A stretch of DNA of 64,000 bases from Strongylocentrotus purpuratus (lineage: Eukaryota; Echinodermata; Echinoidea; Camarodonta; Strongylocentrotidae), in the NCBI RefSeq assembly GCF_000002235.5, contig NW_022145613.1, forward strand, positions 17,732,883-17,796,882, read 5' to 3'. The position numbers and the translations under genes are program-made. Positions within the stretch are counted from its first letter, which is position 1. Each line of letters begins with the position of its first letter. Shown here piece by piece: positions 49,601 to 60,768 of this stretch. Under the pieces are notes generated by a model. It was not told where the DNA came from. It did not search any database and saw only the letters and a list, made by a program, of their open reading frames with translations.

Positions 49601-51155
49601 ACCCTTGGTGAAGTCTCTGTGTAAAAAGCATGGTGTTGATTACAAGACCAAGACGCTGCTCGAGGGCTTTTCTGATATAGTCAGGTAAGGAACACAAGAT
49701 TGGATCTTATTGTATCCCCTGGCACTATGCCTGTGGGGTACTTTGGATTCAGCAGTGTTACGCTGCGTTATATTCTTGTGTGCGCTTGAACTGCCACACT
49801 CCTTGACGGATTTCTTTCAAATCTACAAGCCTATAGATTTTGGTGATACTGCCTCCAGTGTTCTGTCTGTTACAGGGTCAAAGGACATATTTTGATGGAT
49901 GTCTTATTTTTCTCACCTTTATTTGCTTTCAAAATATTCAGGGTTTAAAGAGAAGGTTGAGTTCTGGCAAGAGGTAAAAAATAATTTGTGAGCTTTATCA
50001 TTGTTATTATGCAAGGGTGGAAGAACATCAGATTAAACATGTTCCCTGAAAAGCATGGCTCTTCAAATGCCTTCCTATTCTAAATATGACATGAAACATC
50101 GTACAAATCTGGGGTAGGTTTTTTTCGCTGTGTGCTTGTGTAGTCCCATATACATCATTCTGTGTACAGTGCTTGTAACTTTGCCAAGATTTGGCCAAAT
50201 TTATTATCATTTTGATGATTCCAGAACCTTGCAATACACGCGAATAATTATATACTAGATGATCAACCTTTTCTGATAGATTCCACACCGTTTCTTTCAC
50301 AATGCAATCACATGACCAGAACTCAACTTTATCTTTAAGGTAGTGAAATCAATTAGCAACAGTTGTAGAAAGAAAAGGAAAAAAAGTTCACACATTTGCA
50401 AAATATATTGTAATTTTTGTAAAAGATACCTTAGTGGGTAAAATGTGGAAGGCACAATGATACTTGTCAAGGTCTTTTCATGTGGTTCAATTTGTTCTGG
50501 GAGAAAATAGGTGTTACTTTGCAGTGAGTTGAATCTAGGGGGAGAATGGCTTTGAAATATTAAACGGTCATTCATAAAGGCATTTTTCCTGAAATGATGT
50601 ATGCATTTGTTTTAAGAATAAACCTTATACTGATACTCACCATGGATTAGACTGCCATATTATTTGTAGTATATGGTACATATACACTGTATGTGTAACA
50701 ATAGTTGACTGTGGCAGTCCGCTATTTGTTTGATTAGTTGACCAAAGCCTGATAAGAGTTAGGCATAATGTTCCGTCAATCATGCTGCATTGACCTTAAA
50801 CAAGCTTGGTTTTTGTTGATACAATGTATAAATCACCATCTGTCTCTTCATTAAAAAGGAACTTAAAATATTTTTTTTTTGTAATCCAGATTTTTAGGAT
50901 TCTGTAAGTTTTTATTTTCATTTTTGTAGGATGCTTCTTGTTGTAAGCGCTTTGGGCCGCTCTGGGAAAAGCACAGTATATAAATAATAATAATAATAAT
51001 AATAGAGCTTATGTAGAATAGATAGTCGATACGCACTCATGTTGAGGTAATCGTTTCCTTTCATGTCTTTGATATTGGTCAGGTCCCTCAAGTCGTCTGG
51101 TGAGATTTGGTACGATGCCTACTACCACCTCCAGGACCAGTTTCCAGAGAATTAA
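34632..51155 (+). CDS. Front-end fatty acid desaturase (cytochrome b5-FADS type)
   Basis: Twelve coding exons: 34632-34856, 35753-35899, 41018-41164, 42122-42223, 43133-43192, 43752-43878, 45130-45206, 46571-46668, 48333-48429, 48881-48960, 49559-49684 and 51083-51155 (TAA). Together they give 1359 nt and 452 residues, close to the usual 440-450. All borders are GT..AG and phases agree throughout. An N-terminal cytochrome b5 domain has the haem motif HPGG (59-62). Histidine boxes are HDLGH (181-185), HYQHH (218-222) and QIEHH (383-387). The Q in the third box marks front-end desaturases (FADS1/2 family). These insert a double bond between an existing one and the carboxyl end of polyunsaturated acyl-CoA in the ER membrane. 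Hydrophobic membrane segments lie between the boxes. Delta-5, -6 or -8 specificity cannot be told from sequence alone. Nothing is broken. Confidence 0.95.
35140..35370 (+). mobile_element. LINE ORF2 C-terminal fragment in desaturase intron 1
   Basis: The frame reads [36 protein letters not shown], and [16 protein letters not shown]. This is the extreme C-terminus typical of many non-LTR retrotransposons (TRGH..K...RQ..FS.R....WN.LP...V.A.....FK..L.K.W). It is heavily truncated at the 5' side. Confidence 0.65.
36296..36601. mobile_element. MITE with CAGGCATAGCCAGG-type ends and G/C tracts
   Basis: The left end cattggcgtagccagg and the right end cctggctatgcctgtg pair as inverted repeats (about 12 of 15). 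Each is followed inward by a long G or C homopolymer. About 306 bp, no coding frame. It lies in desaturase intron 2. Confidence 0.6.
38600..38880 (-). mobile_element. L2/CR1-like LINE fragment
   Basis: The minus strand reads [23 protein letters not shown], then LSLRQLRSS. This is a decayed form of the L2/CR1 C-terminal block (LHWLP...R..FKI..L.FK......LRS). It sits within desaturase intron 2. Confidence 0.55.
41225..41400 (-). mobile_element. SINE-like fragment with a 7SL/Alu-like head
   Basis: Read on the minus strand, GGTGTGCGCCTGTAATCC then AGCTATT (about 41355-41385) closely resembles the 5' domain of 7SL RNA (GGCGCGTGCCTGTAGTCC-CAGCTACT). About 60 bases on lies a B-box-like GGTTCAAAAC, followed by cgtccttcggatggtgacgttt, a tail type seen in other invertebrate SINEs. 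It lies just past the third coding exon of the desaturase. The 7SL link is only about 26 bases long and remains tentative. Confidence 0.4.
43330..43640 (+). mobile_element. SINE of the 13.9-kb family in desaturase intron 5
   Basis: The body matches 13914-14290: accaagctgttaaataggtacc, tgtagtttgctcagcttggtgagc, ggcacctggctggagtgg, ccccagggagtgga and agtgcccagagatattgttgatgg. The head keeps only a B-box-like gagtttgatcc. It sits between desaturase exons ending at 43192 and starting at 43752. Confidence 0.7.
44461..44870. mobile_element. hAT-like MITE
   Basis: A perfect 14-bp terminal inverted repeat CAGAGCTGCCAACC is present at 44461-44474 and, inverted, at 44857-44870. ATCTTG flanks both ends directly (44455-44460 and 44871-44876), as a target duplication would. 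The CAG..TGCC end type is common in hAT elements, whose duplications are usually 8 bp. 410 bp, no transposase, inside desaturase intron 6. Confidence 0.75.
45470..46010 (+). repeat. Three-unit tandem repeat element with a gtccgtccgt head
   Basis: The element starts cctccccgacgaagttggag and runs through gtgcgtccgtccgtgcg. Three diverged units of about 140-150 bp follow, each with tcgataacttnagtaatg, tttaatgaaatttaatatga, aaggttcatggtatcaaaa and ggtcaaaggtcatagctc. It is non-coding and lies in desaturase intron 7. Confidence 0.7.
46140..46262. repeat. T-rich and poly-G low-complexity tract
   Basis: Alternating T runs and aa spacers are followed by a G run of about 18. Frames here (rows of K or P on the minus strand) are artefacts. 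Confidence 0.9.
46716..47115 (+). mobile_element. TTAA-flanked MITE, subfamily B copy 1
   Basis: The left end TTAA-AGAGAAGGTTGAGTTCTG and right end CAGAACTCAACTTCATCT-TTAA form inverted repeats with TTAA outside. The segment from ctgtgtacagtg to cgcatgacc is shared with subfamily A at 12026-12374 and 47909-48282, but the left part is different. It lies in desaturase intron 8. Confidence 0.8.
47135..47645. mobile_element. TTAA-flanked MITE, distinct family C
   Basis: TTAA-AGGTAATACAAAGTTTT (47136 on) faces its exact complement ending TTAA at about 47645, a perfect inverted repeat of about 23 bp. The interior differs from families A and B. It starts only some 20 bp after subfamily B copy 1 ends. 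No transposase frame. Confidence 0.8.
47909..48282 (+). mobile_element. TTAA-flanked MITE, subfamily A copy 2
   Basis: The ends TTAA-AGGTAAAGACCAGTAT and AACTGGTCTTTACCT-TTAA are near-perfect inverted repeats with TTAA on both sides. It matches 12026-12374 along its length. It lies in desaturase intron 8, in the same orientation as the other copies. Confidence 0.85.
49944..50338 (+). mobile_element. TTAA-flanked MITE, subfamily B copy 2
   Basis: Ends are TTAA-AGAGAAGGTTGAGTTCTG and CAGAACTCAACTTTATCT-TTAA. It aligns end to end with 46716-47115. It lies in the last desaturase intron, in the same orientation. Confidence 0.8.
50835..51003 (+). mobile_element. L2-like LINE 3' end in the last desaturase intron
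   Basis: The frame reads [14 protein letters not shown], the end of an L2/CR1 ORF2. The usual tail gttgtaagcgctttgggccg, gtatataaat and (AAT)n follow. It ends only 80 bp upstream of the last coding exon. Confidence 0.6.
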
Positions 51156-54100
51156 TTAACCCTTCACCTCTCATCTCCCTGCAAAGCCTGGATGACGCAC
51201 TGTACATGAGTGGAGAATGGCATTGTAGGTGTTAAATTGAATGATGAAGATACCCCAGCAATGGTGGTAGTCCAGAATGTGAATGCGTCATTTTCTTTAC
51301 AAAATATTAGGGTACTGTGTAATTCTTTGTATGTAAAGCCCACTGGACTCTAGACGACCTGTCTATGATTTGATTTAGGAAGAATGGGATAGGAATAATG
51401 ATGGAGGTTCGGATTAGTCATATGATGAAACGAAACCCCAATATCTGGGTATTTCACTTCCTGTTGGTGGAGTAAAAGCCAAATTGGCTGCAAATCGTAG
51501 TGACGTCATAATGATGCAATTATCTATAATATTGAGCAGATTTGGCCTTTTCTTCATCTTGAAATCTTCCAACAGATTGGATTTTGTTTGTATTCATATC
51601 ATTATTCTCATTGGGAAAGAATGTTTTATGTTGAATGTTCATATCTGAGACAATAGGCGTTTCATTGGAAATCGGATCACGGTCGGATCGTATAGTGTGC
51701 GGTGGGCTTGAACTCTTTTGCTATCCTTTGCAAATCAAGGTGAAAGGTCAATCTATGTGTTTTTTATTTAATGTCCGGTCAAGGTCTCTTAGATCCAAAA
51801 CTTCACAGGAAGTAAACCTGCTTGTTGGTGGTAATTTTTATGGTAAAGTGTGTTGTGATTTTGTAGAAAAACAATAAAATTTATAAATTTGAATAAGCCA
51901 TCTGTATATATCTTATGCAATTGATTTTGCTCTTTCAATTAGAAAGATCACGCTTTTTAAAATAAAAATGGAATCTACTGAGAAGGAAAACAAAATCACT
52001 TATTTGACTTGAATACTTTGAACTCAGTTTGGTGGAGATTTAATTACAAAAATTATGAATTATGAATTGATCTTTAGGTTCAAAACCATCTTCTTTCCCT
52101 GTATGATAGATCTTCATTCAACAACCATGCAAACCTAGCCTTAATCATGTTCTATATACTTGAAATTATTCATTTGCAAAATGACTTTATTTCCCTTTTA
52201 ATAGATATATTAATTTGATATATGCATATGAACTTGTATGGAATCATAGGCCTATTTGTATTACTTACATGACAGAGGGGAGTTAAGGTTTTAGTTTTTG
52301 AAACGATTATTGTAACATCAAAATTTTGGTGTGACCTTAAATTACATATATTTGTCTCAACTGTATTTACATGTAAGAAGAAGACAGGGAAAATGGATTT
52401 TGAATGTAATTTTATCTCCGTCATTTATCGTAGAGTAGATGTATAATTGTACTTATGAGGTGAGGAATGTTTCATATTGTTTTGCAATAACAGATGTCTT
52501 GCTTACATTTTTACCATGCTGTCTAAAGAGATGAAGTTGATTTGTATAACATTTCACCTTTTAATATGCAGTGCATGTAATGTGGTACATTTACTTAAGA
52601 TATGTACTCTTTCATGAGCATATAAAAGCATAAATCTTGCAGAGTGTTGAAATGCCGGGAAATAATATATCAGGCAATTAATTCCAGGTTTTCTGGTGAC
52701 TTGTTATTTACATGAGGAGTAATTTTTTGTATAAAATACAACCAGATGAAAAGTTAATTCAGGTGTAGAATGTTACAACTATGGTGTTGGTATCATCTGC
52801 CTTGCAAGAGATAGAGATTTGGGCAATTTTTCTTTAATTATCTAGATATTCTAGATTGTAGATTACTATAGCCTATGCTTTATGCAAAGAGTTACGATTG
52901 GGATTAGTGGTCAGTTTAAGCAAGGTTGAGATCATGTTGATTCAAATTGTATTTTGAGCATAGGATTGATGGTTTAAAGGACCATAGGATCTAACCTGAA
53001 TGAGTATGGAGACTATGTTGATATTCAAAATAGTTTTATTTAGTACTCTTGAGAAGTAGCAAATTTCCTTTTTTTTAAAATGTGGTAAATATGGTAACAT
53101 CTGATTTATATATATATTTTTGGATCTGATTTCAATTATTTTTCTTTCTTTCCATCTATTCCTTTTCCAATTTATTGCTTTTTAAACTATTGAATACACA
53201 GGTATTTGCCCTGTAAAAGTTTCTGCATGTGATATGTTGTGTAAAATGAATGAAATATGCATTTCTCATGAGCAGGCATTGCTAAGTTGAGTTCATTATT
53301 CTGCATTTGCATGAATATCGGTTGTATACATATACTGTGTAGATTGTATGCACTTTGCATACAAAATCTTCAATAATTTGCTCTGATTTGTCTCAAAGAA
53401 AATCATGTTCAAGTGTGATGAAATGAAACCAGCCATTATGTCACTTTTCTAGTAAAACAAAGCTTGTGTGTTTGGTGTTGGGTATGTTCACAAATGGGTG
53501 CTTGCAGTGCATTTCCCTTGTACAAGTACCAAGGGCCTCTTTCTCTAGTTGACTTTTGTTGAGCTCTATCCAAAGTGGAAAATATTAGCAAATGATTCAA
53601 CCTGATATATTTTTTGCAACAAAATTTGGCATTGTGACTGGAGCATATATTTTTTACGAGGAAACAAAAAAAATACGCAGAAGATGTGTGAGGATCAAAG
53701 TAAAATAATAAATCATGAATTTGGTTGATTACTATTCAGCATCAAATTTTTACAGAACCGTTGAATGGAAATGTATTTGTAATGAAAACACATTGTGTAT
53801 AATGTCAGGAAATTCATTTAATAGAATGTATCTTTTTCAGAAGTGTATTTTTCTTAAATTGATGAAGCAAATCATGAAAGATTGATTATTCTAAAATCAG
53901 TACAAATTATGCTCCATTAAAGTATTGTGACATCTGTAACGTGCCATGCAATGTGTAAAACTAGAAAAGAATGCATATCATTGATGTTAATTTTGCTGCT
54001 CTTCGTGACTGTAAATAACATTTTACAAGATTTAGAGGGTATGATACTTGTGTAACTTTTTAAATAAATAGCAGTATTCAAGGTTATAGTATTTGAAATC

Positions 54101-56003
54101 TGAACAGGAATATTTTGCTCAGCAAACAAGATGTCGAACTTTCCCCAATCCAATGATTGTGTGAAACATTATTGTGGGGAGAGCAAATCACTGTCCCAGC
54201 CATGGCAATGTGGTCCGTTCACAGCCAAAAGGCTAGAAATACCAAAGAGTGGTTCTATTACAGGTGGTAGTAAATCAGAAAGTTTTGGTTTGTCAACCAA
54301 TTTTTTTTATAATCCGAATTTCAATCATGCAAACTTTTTTTAATTGCACAGAATCAAATGCAGCAGCAACAATGATTTTATTGGAACATTTTATTAATAA
54401 GGGTGTGTTGTGTTTAACCAATTTCTTAATGTTCTACAGGCTAATAAGACACAACTTATTTTGCTTTTTTTAATAAAGTCATCAAATGATTGTCTGACAC
54501 AGCCTCTGAAAGAAGCGAGTTATTCTCTCATTTTCAGGCTTTTATAGTAACATATTCGTATAATTTTTGCTTTGTATGCACATTACCTTAAATAATCTTC
54601 ATGTTGGATTTTCCTGAGTTTGTGGTGCTCTTCCTGGCGTTGGATTGAGGTTTGGAATCGTGGGGATTAAATACCAATAAGTGTTTTTTTTTATAATCAT
54701 TGACTTCTTAAGAAGAAAGAAAAACATCTGCTGATCAGTCCGTAAATTGCCACAAATATATGTTAAAAACAACACAAAATTGTTCATAAAGAGAAAACAG
54801 AAAAAATATATTGGTCTATTAACTTTCCAAATAATTGTTGATTTTTCAGGCTCTGCCTAAAGGTTGATCTAATGGGAGATGACCAAGTCCTTTTTATTTT
54901 TTCTGAAGTGGAAAAAGATTATTAAATATCCTCTTTTTTTTTTTTTTAGAGGAGGGGGGGGGGGGGGGGGGTTGCTCCTACATGTGCAAGCAATTTATGT
55001 CTCAGTCACACAATCATACCAACTTTAAACTGACTCAAAACACCTGTTTCATGGCCTCATATTATGTATAGTATGCTTGGTCTGTTGTCAGGCTTGTTTT
55101 GATCTTGTTTGAATGATAGAGGTTTGTGGAAAGAAAATCGTAAAACCATTTCCCAGGTCTGCACACTTTGTTCTGGGAGTCTCCTAAAAATGTCTCAAGT
55201 TCATATGAATTTGTGAGATTGTCTAAATCGTTTCGGTTAGGAGTGACATTTTTTGAGGTGTGAGCTGAAAAATAGGTATTGATTGTTGTACTTTGGTAAG
55301 AATCATGAGAATTGGTGATTTGCAGAATGAGACCTTTTGAACTGTAATATATTGTAAGGAGAAGAAAGAATGATACAAAACTGATCAATTTGGGTAATAA
55401 ATCAAAGCAGATGAATATGTTGCATGGTTTATCATTCCTTCTTTGTGGAGGTTTTCTGTAAGCGAGTCCCCGCTGAGTGAGATGTTCATTGCAAAGATAG
55501 AAGAAAACTTTGTAACAAGTTGAATTGTGTGAAAGCAGAAAGGAGTTGGTGAAATTGTGTGAAAGCAGAAAGGAGTTGGTGAAATTGTGAAAGAAACGGA
55601 AAGATGAGAAACTTGCGACTGTTTGAAAGCAGAGAGAACTAAATTATATTTACACGATATTCTTTAATGTGTGCACGACACATCAATAACGGACTAGTAA
55701 CTTTACAGGTTATTCCGTACTATATGTAACACCTCTATGGGTGCCGTGTTGTAGAGCCTTGAATCTTGTCTACATCAAACAAAGTTTGCACTTTCCACAT
55801 AGAATTTATTCTTCTTCTTCTGTTGAAGTACAGGCCACCATGTTGTTCGTGTATCTTCATTTATCCATATAACAACAAAAATCTCTCTGGTTAGGAGCCT
55901 AGGGACCTGTGAATGGCAAATCCCGCCTCTGTTGAACATCTAGTTAGAAGAACAAAATGTTGAATGATTGTATAAAATTACAAAAGATGTTGGATATGAC
56001 AGT

Positions 56004-56045
<42 letters not shown>

Positions 56046-57002
56046 TTTCTGTTTTTCTCTCCCTGCCCCATACATTTAGAGAAGATTCTATATATTATAA
56101 ATGTGTGCAAAGACTTGTGCACTATGTTCTCTCACTTTCTCTTTCACTCCCTTGCTTTCTCCCCTCGCCACTGCATACCTTACAGCGAAAATATGACTGT
56201 ATAATGTTGAAGAAAAACAAGCTGCGTTAGGACTACATTTAAATATTTGGATAAGTAAGCTCTTCCCAATCAAAAATCATGAATGCTAGCATGAATCATA
56301 TCAAAATTTTAAAAAGATATGTAAAGCTTTTTAGAGAAGAGATCCAAATCAGCTGTAAATTGTAACAATGTCACTGTCTAACCAAGGAGTTCCTCATGAC
56401 TGGCAACAGACCCGAGGCGATCACAGCGTTTCTATGACTGGGGGGGGGGGGGGGGGGGGGGGGGCTTAGAAAATCATATGTTTTTATTATTCCCACATTT
56501 CACAAACTTTCTGTTCCTCAGTCAAGAAGAATGTCAAAATCAAAACTTTCAAATCTAATCCTGCTATAATTTCTTTCACAATCCAATCATAAAGATCATG
56601 TCATCACTGAATCTTGAATCTCCTTTCAAAACTCATGATAATGATACATGTTTATAAACCCATAGAAAAAGCACTGATCAATAATAGAGCACAAGAAAAA
56701 AAGACAGGAAGAACTTTCATTATATTTTTGTAGCAACATTTCTTGTTTAAGTGAATGATATAGTCTCTGAGACATTTCTTTGACACAAATAGAGAACGGA
56801 ATATGAAATAATATTTGACATTTATAACTGCCTAGTGTACTCCTATACTCCTGAATTATAAACAACATTTCATATTTGGTAAAACTTTTAGATGTTTTGT
56901 ATCACATATCATTCAAATCTACATGTAAGTAGTATACATAAAGAATTATAATATCAGAGACTGTAGAGTTGAATAGTGATATAATGTATATTTCTCTTAA
57001 AT

Positions 57003-57036
<34 letters not shown>

Positions 57037-58490
57037 CACATAAAGCTTTAACAGAATTTTCTTACATAAATTTGAATAACACTTTGCAGACACAAAGCAC
57101 ATATTCTTTTTGACACAGAAATGAAAATAGACTTTCTTTCAAACTTAATTTTTCTAATTGTTTTGGCATGGTATTAAGTATCTTGCCTAATCATGAAAAT
57201 AAGTACCGGTACATGTATCTTGGATAGAAATACATAAAAGTTCACATTCAAAAGGATCTCTAAGAATTGGAATTCTGATATTAACAATCTGATTCAGAGA
57301 AACGCCATTTTTTACATCAAATACTTACAGAGAGGTGCACCAAATAGCAAGCGCCAATGTAACCATTTCTAAGCATACCATAATCACAATTATCGTTTCA
57401 GTTTGGCCAATCATCAATATATCTCATCTGGGTGTGTTAACCAATGAAAAAGAATACAATTATAACCATCCAAAAGCTTATTCAATTTACTCTACTGAAT
57501 GTTAGCTCAAACATGCACGTGTATAAACAAAGACTGTACAGTGGCAGAACATTGTCATCTCAACAAGTTGCTTCAAAATCTGTCTGCCGCATTTCAAATT
57601 CATGACGATGTGCATTGCAACATGCATTGTAATAAATATATGTATATTGGATCCTTTTTTACATGCGCATCCTTACACAGCTATTGAAGTTGAAGGGTGG
57701 AAACTTGGAATTGTACTAAAACCTGATGCTCGGTCTAAAGTTCTGTGTAACAAAATGAAAACTTAGCCCCTGCAGGGGCTAAATTCCTTTGCTAAAACAC
57801 GACTTTAAACTAAAGACCATGTACACATTTGAGCAGAATACAGGCCGGCTATGTCTCTTTCATCTGTGAAAAGATCAGTGCAAACAGTTCACAAAATTTT
57901 AACTATCAAAATTTCAGGCTTGCATCTGAAACAGTGAACAATGGTACTCAACCTTCAATGCTAGCCAGGGTAGAAACAAGCAATGTATGCAAACTGCATT
58001 CTAGTTATTGAAATACATAAACTTGCAACATGGAAGTGCAGAAGTTACTAACAGGACTCTTTGGAAAGAAATTATTCACTATAAAATGGAATACCATATG
58101 TGAACAAGTCTATCATATAACGGGCTTTGCTAACTCTCTTTGATCTACCGTATCACATGACCATTACAACTATTTTTAAATTACTGAAAGAACTACAATG
58201 TTAATAAATACTCAATTATTAGATACATGTACATGACATGTAGTAATGAGCACAGACACATAGATGCGAGCAATTACACATTTTTGAATAAGTGTGACTG
58301 ATTCAGTATTTAATAGAGTATATAATTTCACTGTCAATTGCTATATATATAGTGTTTCTTTGTATAATACATGTATATTAAAAATAAAATATATATGTAT
58401 TTGGCTAATAGACTGGTTTACTGTATTGATGTTTCTTTCCTGGAGACCTACATGTACAGTACATGTATACTAGTGAAGGGTTATTCCATT
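51156..58490. other. Desaturase 3' UTR and intergenic DNA
   Basis: An AATAAA at 51873-51878 is a candidate poly(A) signal for the desaturase; others lie further down. Simple repeats are poly-G at about 54952-54971 and 56440-56463, (CT)n at 56009-56040, (AC)n at 57004-57034, and a 30-bp direct repeat (tgtgtgaaagcagaaaggag) twice at 55525-55585. A 20-bp perfect palindrome lies at 57763-57782. No supported coding exon. Confidence 0.6.
51873..51878 (+). promoter_or_regulatory. Candidate poly(A) signal of the desaturase gene
   Basis: AATAAA lies about 720 nt after the TAA stop in an AT-rich context. Later AATAAA copies exist (for example near 54470), so the true end is uncertain. Confidence 0.35.
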
Positions 58491-58492
58491 AA

Positions 58493-58498
58493 TTTATT
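58493..58498 (-). promoter_or_regulatory. Candidate poly(A) signal of the zinc-finger gene
   Basis: AATAAA on the minus strand, about 150 nt downstream of the stop at 58647. It is the first canonical signal after the stop. Confidence 0.4.
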
Positions 58499-58646
58499 GT
58501 TAATAAATGAACTACTATAATTGGAATCCAACCTGCATAAATTACTTGTTGCTATGTCAGGCAAGCCTTGGACAAGCTTTCAGGTTGTAAAAAAAACTTG
58601 TTTAAAAAGCCAAGTCAAAAACAAATTACAGGAGTATCCCTTCAAG

Positions 58647-60752
58647 TTATACATGAGTTGGTTTTGTGTGCTGCCCTCTAACAAAATGTAGCATAAAGGT
58701 GACCTTATCAGCGCACTGTTCTCCGCACATACTACATCGGAAGCTAGACCCTGGTTCATGACATCCCTTATGTATGACATACATCAAACTGTCTTCAAAT
58801 GTGATACCACAGAAGGAACATCTCCATGGTAACCCCTCCTGGTCTCTATCCCCCAGCAAGGATGAATTGACCAGAGGGTGAGGAGGAGGTGGGTGACTGG
58901 ACTGGGAAGATGAAATCTGCATATTTGGTGATTCACTGCTCATTCTCCCAAGAGATGGACCAGAGTCTGAACCCTTTCTAGAATCATTTCCCTGAGGTAC
59001 AGAGAATCTAGGAGAAATGGCAGGCTCTATTGGTTTATCTACTTGCATGGTTCCACTGGATGATGATGCCTCTGTTCCACCTAGGGTCACAGACTGAACT
59101 TTCCTATGTTGATCATCTTTCTCATTATGCCTGCTTTTTGTAACTGAACCTACAACTTGGTGTTCAGTCCTTTCTCTGTTAGCTATTTCTTCGTCTCTGT
59201 TGAAAGTATAGTGAGGCTGTGGCTCCTGAATACTATCACCATCACCAGATGGTTCCTCTGATGTTGTTGTGTTACTATGTACTTGTACAATGTTCACAAC
59301 TTCACTCCATTCTTCCTCCTCCTCAGCTTCTGTCTTGATGGTGATTCTGTTAATGGGACTCTGGCTTCTCTGTTCCGAAGCACTTTGGCTGCTTGGTGTC
59401 TCTTTGCTGACCGGGCTACTTGTTTCATATTGAAGACTCCCCATTGAATGTGCCGATCCCGCATATCTTGCTGCAAGGGATGGTGGAAACTCGACCAAAG
59501 CACCCTCTGCACTTGCAGGATACCTACTGATCATAGCAAAAGGTGCTGGAGGATTTCTCAAGAACGAGTCTAGACTCCTGCTACGGGTATTAGCTTGTCT
59601 CTGAGCAGAGACAGCCATCAAATGCGCAGCACTGTTTGGTGAGACAGGAGACAGACTTCCAGGTGAGTCTATAGGCGGTGACAACAAATCCGAACTAGAA
59701 ATAGCTGTGCAACACGAGTTCTTCAGGTGCCTTTGATACTCTGCCTCGTCAGCCAACAGAACCCCACATTTGCATCTCCGAGGGTTCCACTGATAAAGTC
59801 TACTGTGCCCTTTCATATGGCCTTGTAATGCCCTATTTGTTTGGAACTGTCTGCCACAACGTCTACAACTCACAGGTTTATCTCCTTCATGTGATGTTGA
59901 AGGCAATGGGTCTGGGTTTCCCGATTGGAGGTCAACCCTAACAGGTATATTTGGTGGTCTGTGCTTTTTATAGGTCTTTACCATTGCAGGATGCTCTATG
60001 CTGATGTGCTTTTGCATGCTGCGAGAACCACCAATGAAGATTCCACAATGTGGACAGCTTCTCCTCTTTTCTGTGTGTATCTTCAAGTGCTCTGTCAAAT
60101 GCTGAATATCTGAGAATTGAGCATGACAAAGGGTGCAGGTATGTGTCTGAATATCAGCCATGGAGCTCTTGTGGGATCGCCTGTGCCTTTGAAACGATGC
60201 CCGTGAGTTGAAGTTAGCAGGGCAATGTGGGCATGCATACGGCTTAGCTCCCATGTGCTTGTTGATATGAAGCATGAGTCTCTGTTGGCTAGAAAACACA
60301 CGATCACACATACTGCACTTCAGAAGGAATCCTGGACTGCTGTTTTCTGATCCTGCAGCATTTGCTGATGCCTCACCAGGGCTGTCCAAGGATTCAGTTT
60401 GCATGAATTCAACCCTCACATCATCCTCAATGTCATCTTCATCATCATCATCCAAGACAACAAACTGCATGTCCATATTAGTTCCTGTGGTCTCTGAGGA
60501 TGACTCTCTGGATATGTGACTACCATGCTTGGATAAGTCCTGTGGAACTGCAGACTCGTCTTGTTTCATTGTTACTACTAACATTGGATTCTGGGAGCCA
60601 TAGTTCATAAGCTGGGTGCCTCTTTCAAGGGGTGGTCTGGTCGAGGGATCATCACTACTTTTTGACCTCTGTGACCTTGGATGTCCAGGGATACCCAAAG
60701 CTGAGCTGGCCTGTGGAGCTGGGTCAGGCTTGTCCTGCTGAGTGCTCTCCAT
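58647..60752 (-). CDS. C2H2 zinc-finger transcription factor, Ikaros/Hunchback-like C-terminal fingers
   Basis: A single-exon reading frame of 701 residues. ATG at 60752 follows a 5' UTR acceptor (...cattttcag, exon from about 60769). Acidic region 100-112 (DDDDEDDIEDD). N-terminal C2H2 fingers: C146-C149-H162-H166, C174-C177-H190-H194, C206-C209-H222-H226, C233-C236-H249-H254, C296-C299-H312-H316, then a degenerate one at 327-347. A long S/P-rich linker leads to a C-terminal pair at 645-665 and 673-695. The pair reads C..C...F.D.LMYVIHKGCH and C.MCG...........HFVRGQH, very like the dimerisation fingers of Ikaros/Hunchback proteins (V/LMY.IH.GCH, RG.H). A nuclear DNA-binding regulator is expected. 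The N-terminal finger set is larger than in typical Ikaros proteins, so orthology is uncertain. Confidence 0.9.
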   Translation of the reverse strand: MESTQQDKPDPAPQASSALGIPGHPRSQRSKSSDDPSTRPPLERGTQLMNYGSQNPMLVVTMKQDESAVPQDLSKHGSHISRESSSETTGTNMDMQFVVLDDDDEDDIEDDVRVEFMQTESLDSPGEASANAAGSENSSPGFLLKCSMCDRVFSSQQRLMLHINKHMGAKPYACPHCPANFNSRASFQRHRRSHKSSMADIQTHTCTLCHAQFSDIQHLTEHLKIHTEKRRSCPHCGIFIGGSRSMQKHISIEHPAMVKTYKKHRPPNIPVRVDLQSGNPDPLPSTSHEGDKPVSCRRCGRQFQTNRALQGHMKGHSRLYQWNPRRCKCGVLLADEAEYQRHLKNSCCTAISSSDLLSPPIDSPGSLSPVSPNSAAHLMAVSAQRQANTRSRSLDSFLRNPPAPFAMISRYPASAEGALVEFPPSLAARYAGSAHSMGSLQYETSSPVSKETPSSQSASEQRSQSPINRITIKTEAEEEEEWSEVVNIVQVHSNTTTSEEPSGDGDSIQEPQPHYTFNRDEEIANRERTEHQVVGSVTKSRHNEKDDQHRKVQSVTLGGTEASSSSGTMQVDKPIEPAISPRFSVPQGNDSRKGSDSGPSLGRMSSESPNMQISSSQSSHPPPPHPLVNSSLLGDRDQEGLPWRCSFCGITFEDSLMYVIHKGCHEPGSSFRCSMCGEQCADKVTFMLHFVRGQHTKPTHV

Positions 60753-60768
60753 TCCACGAGTGACAATA

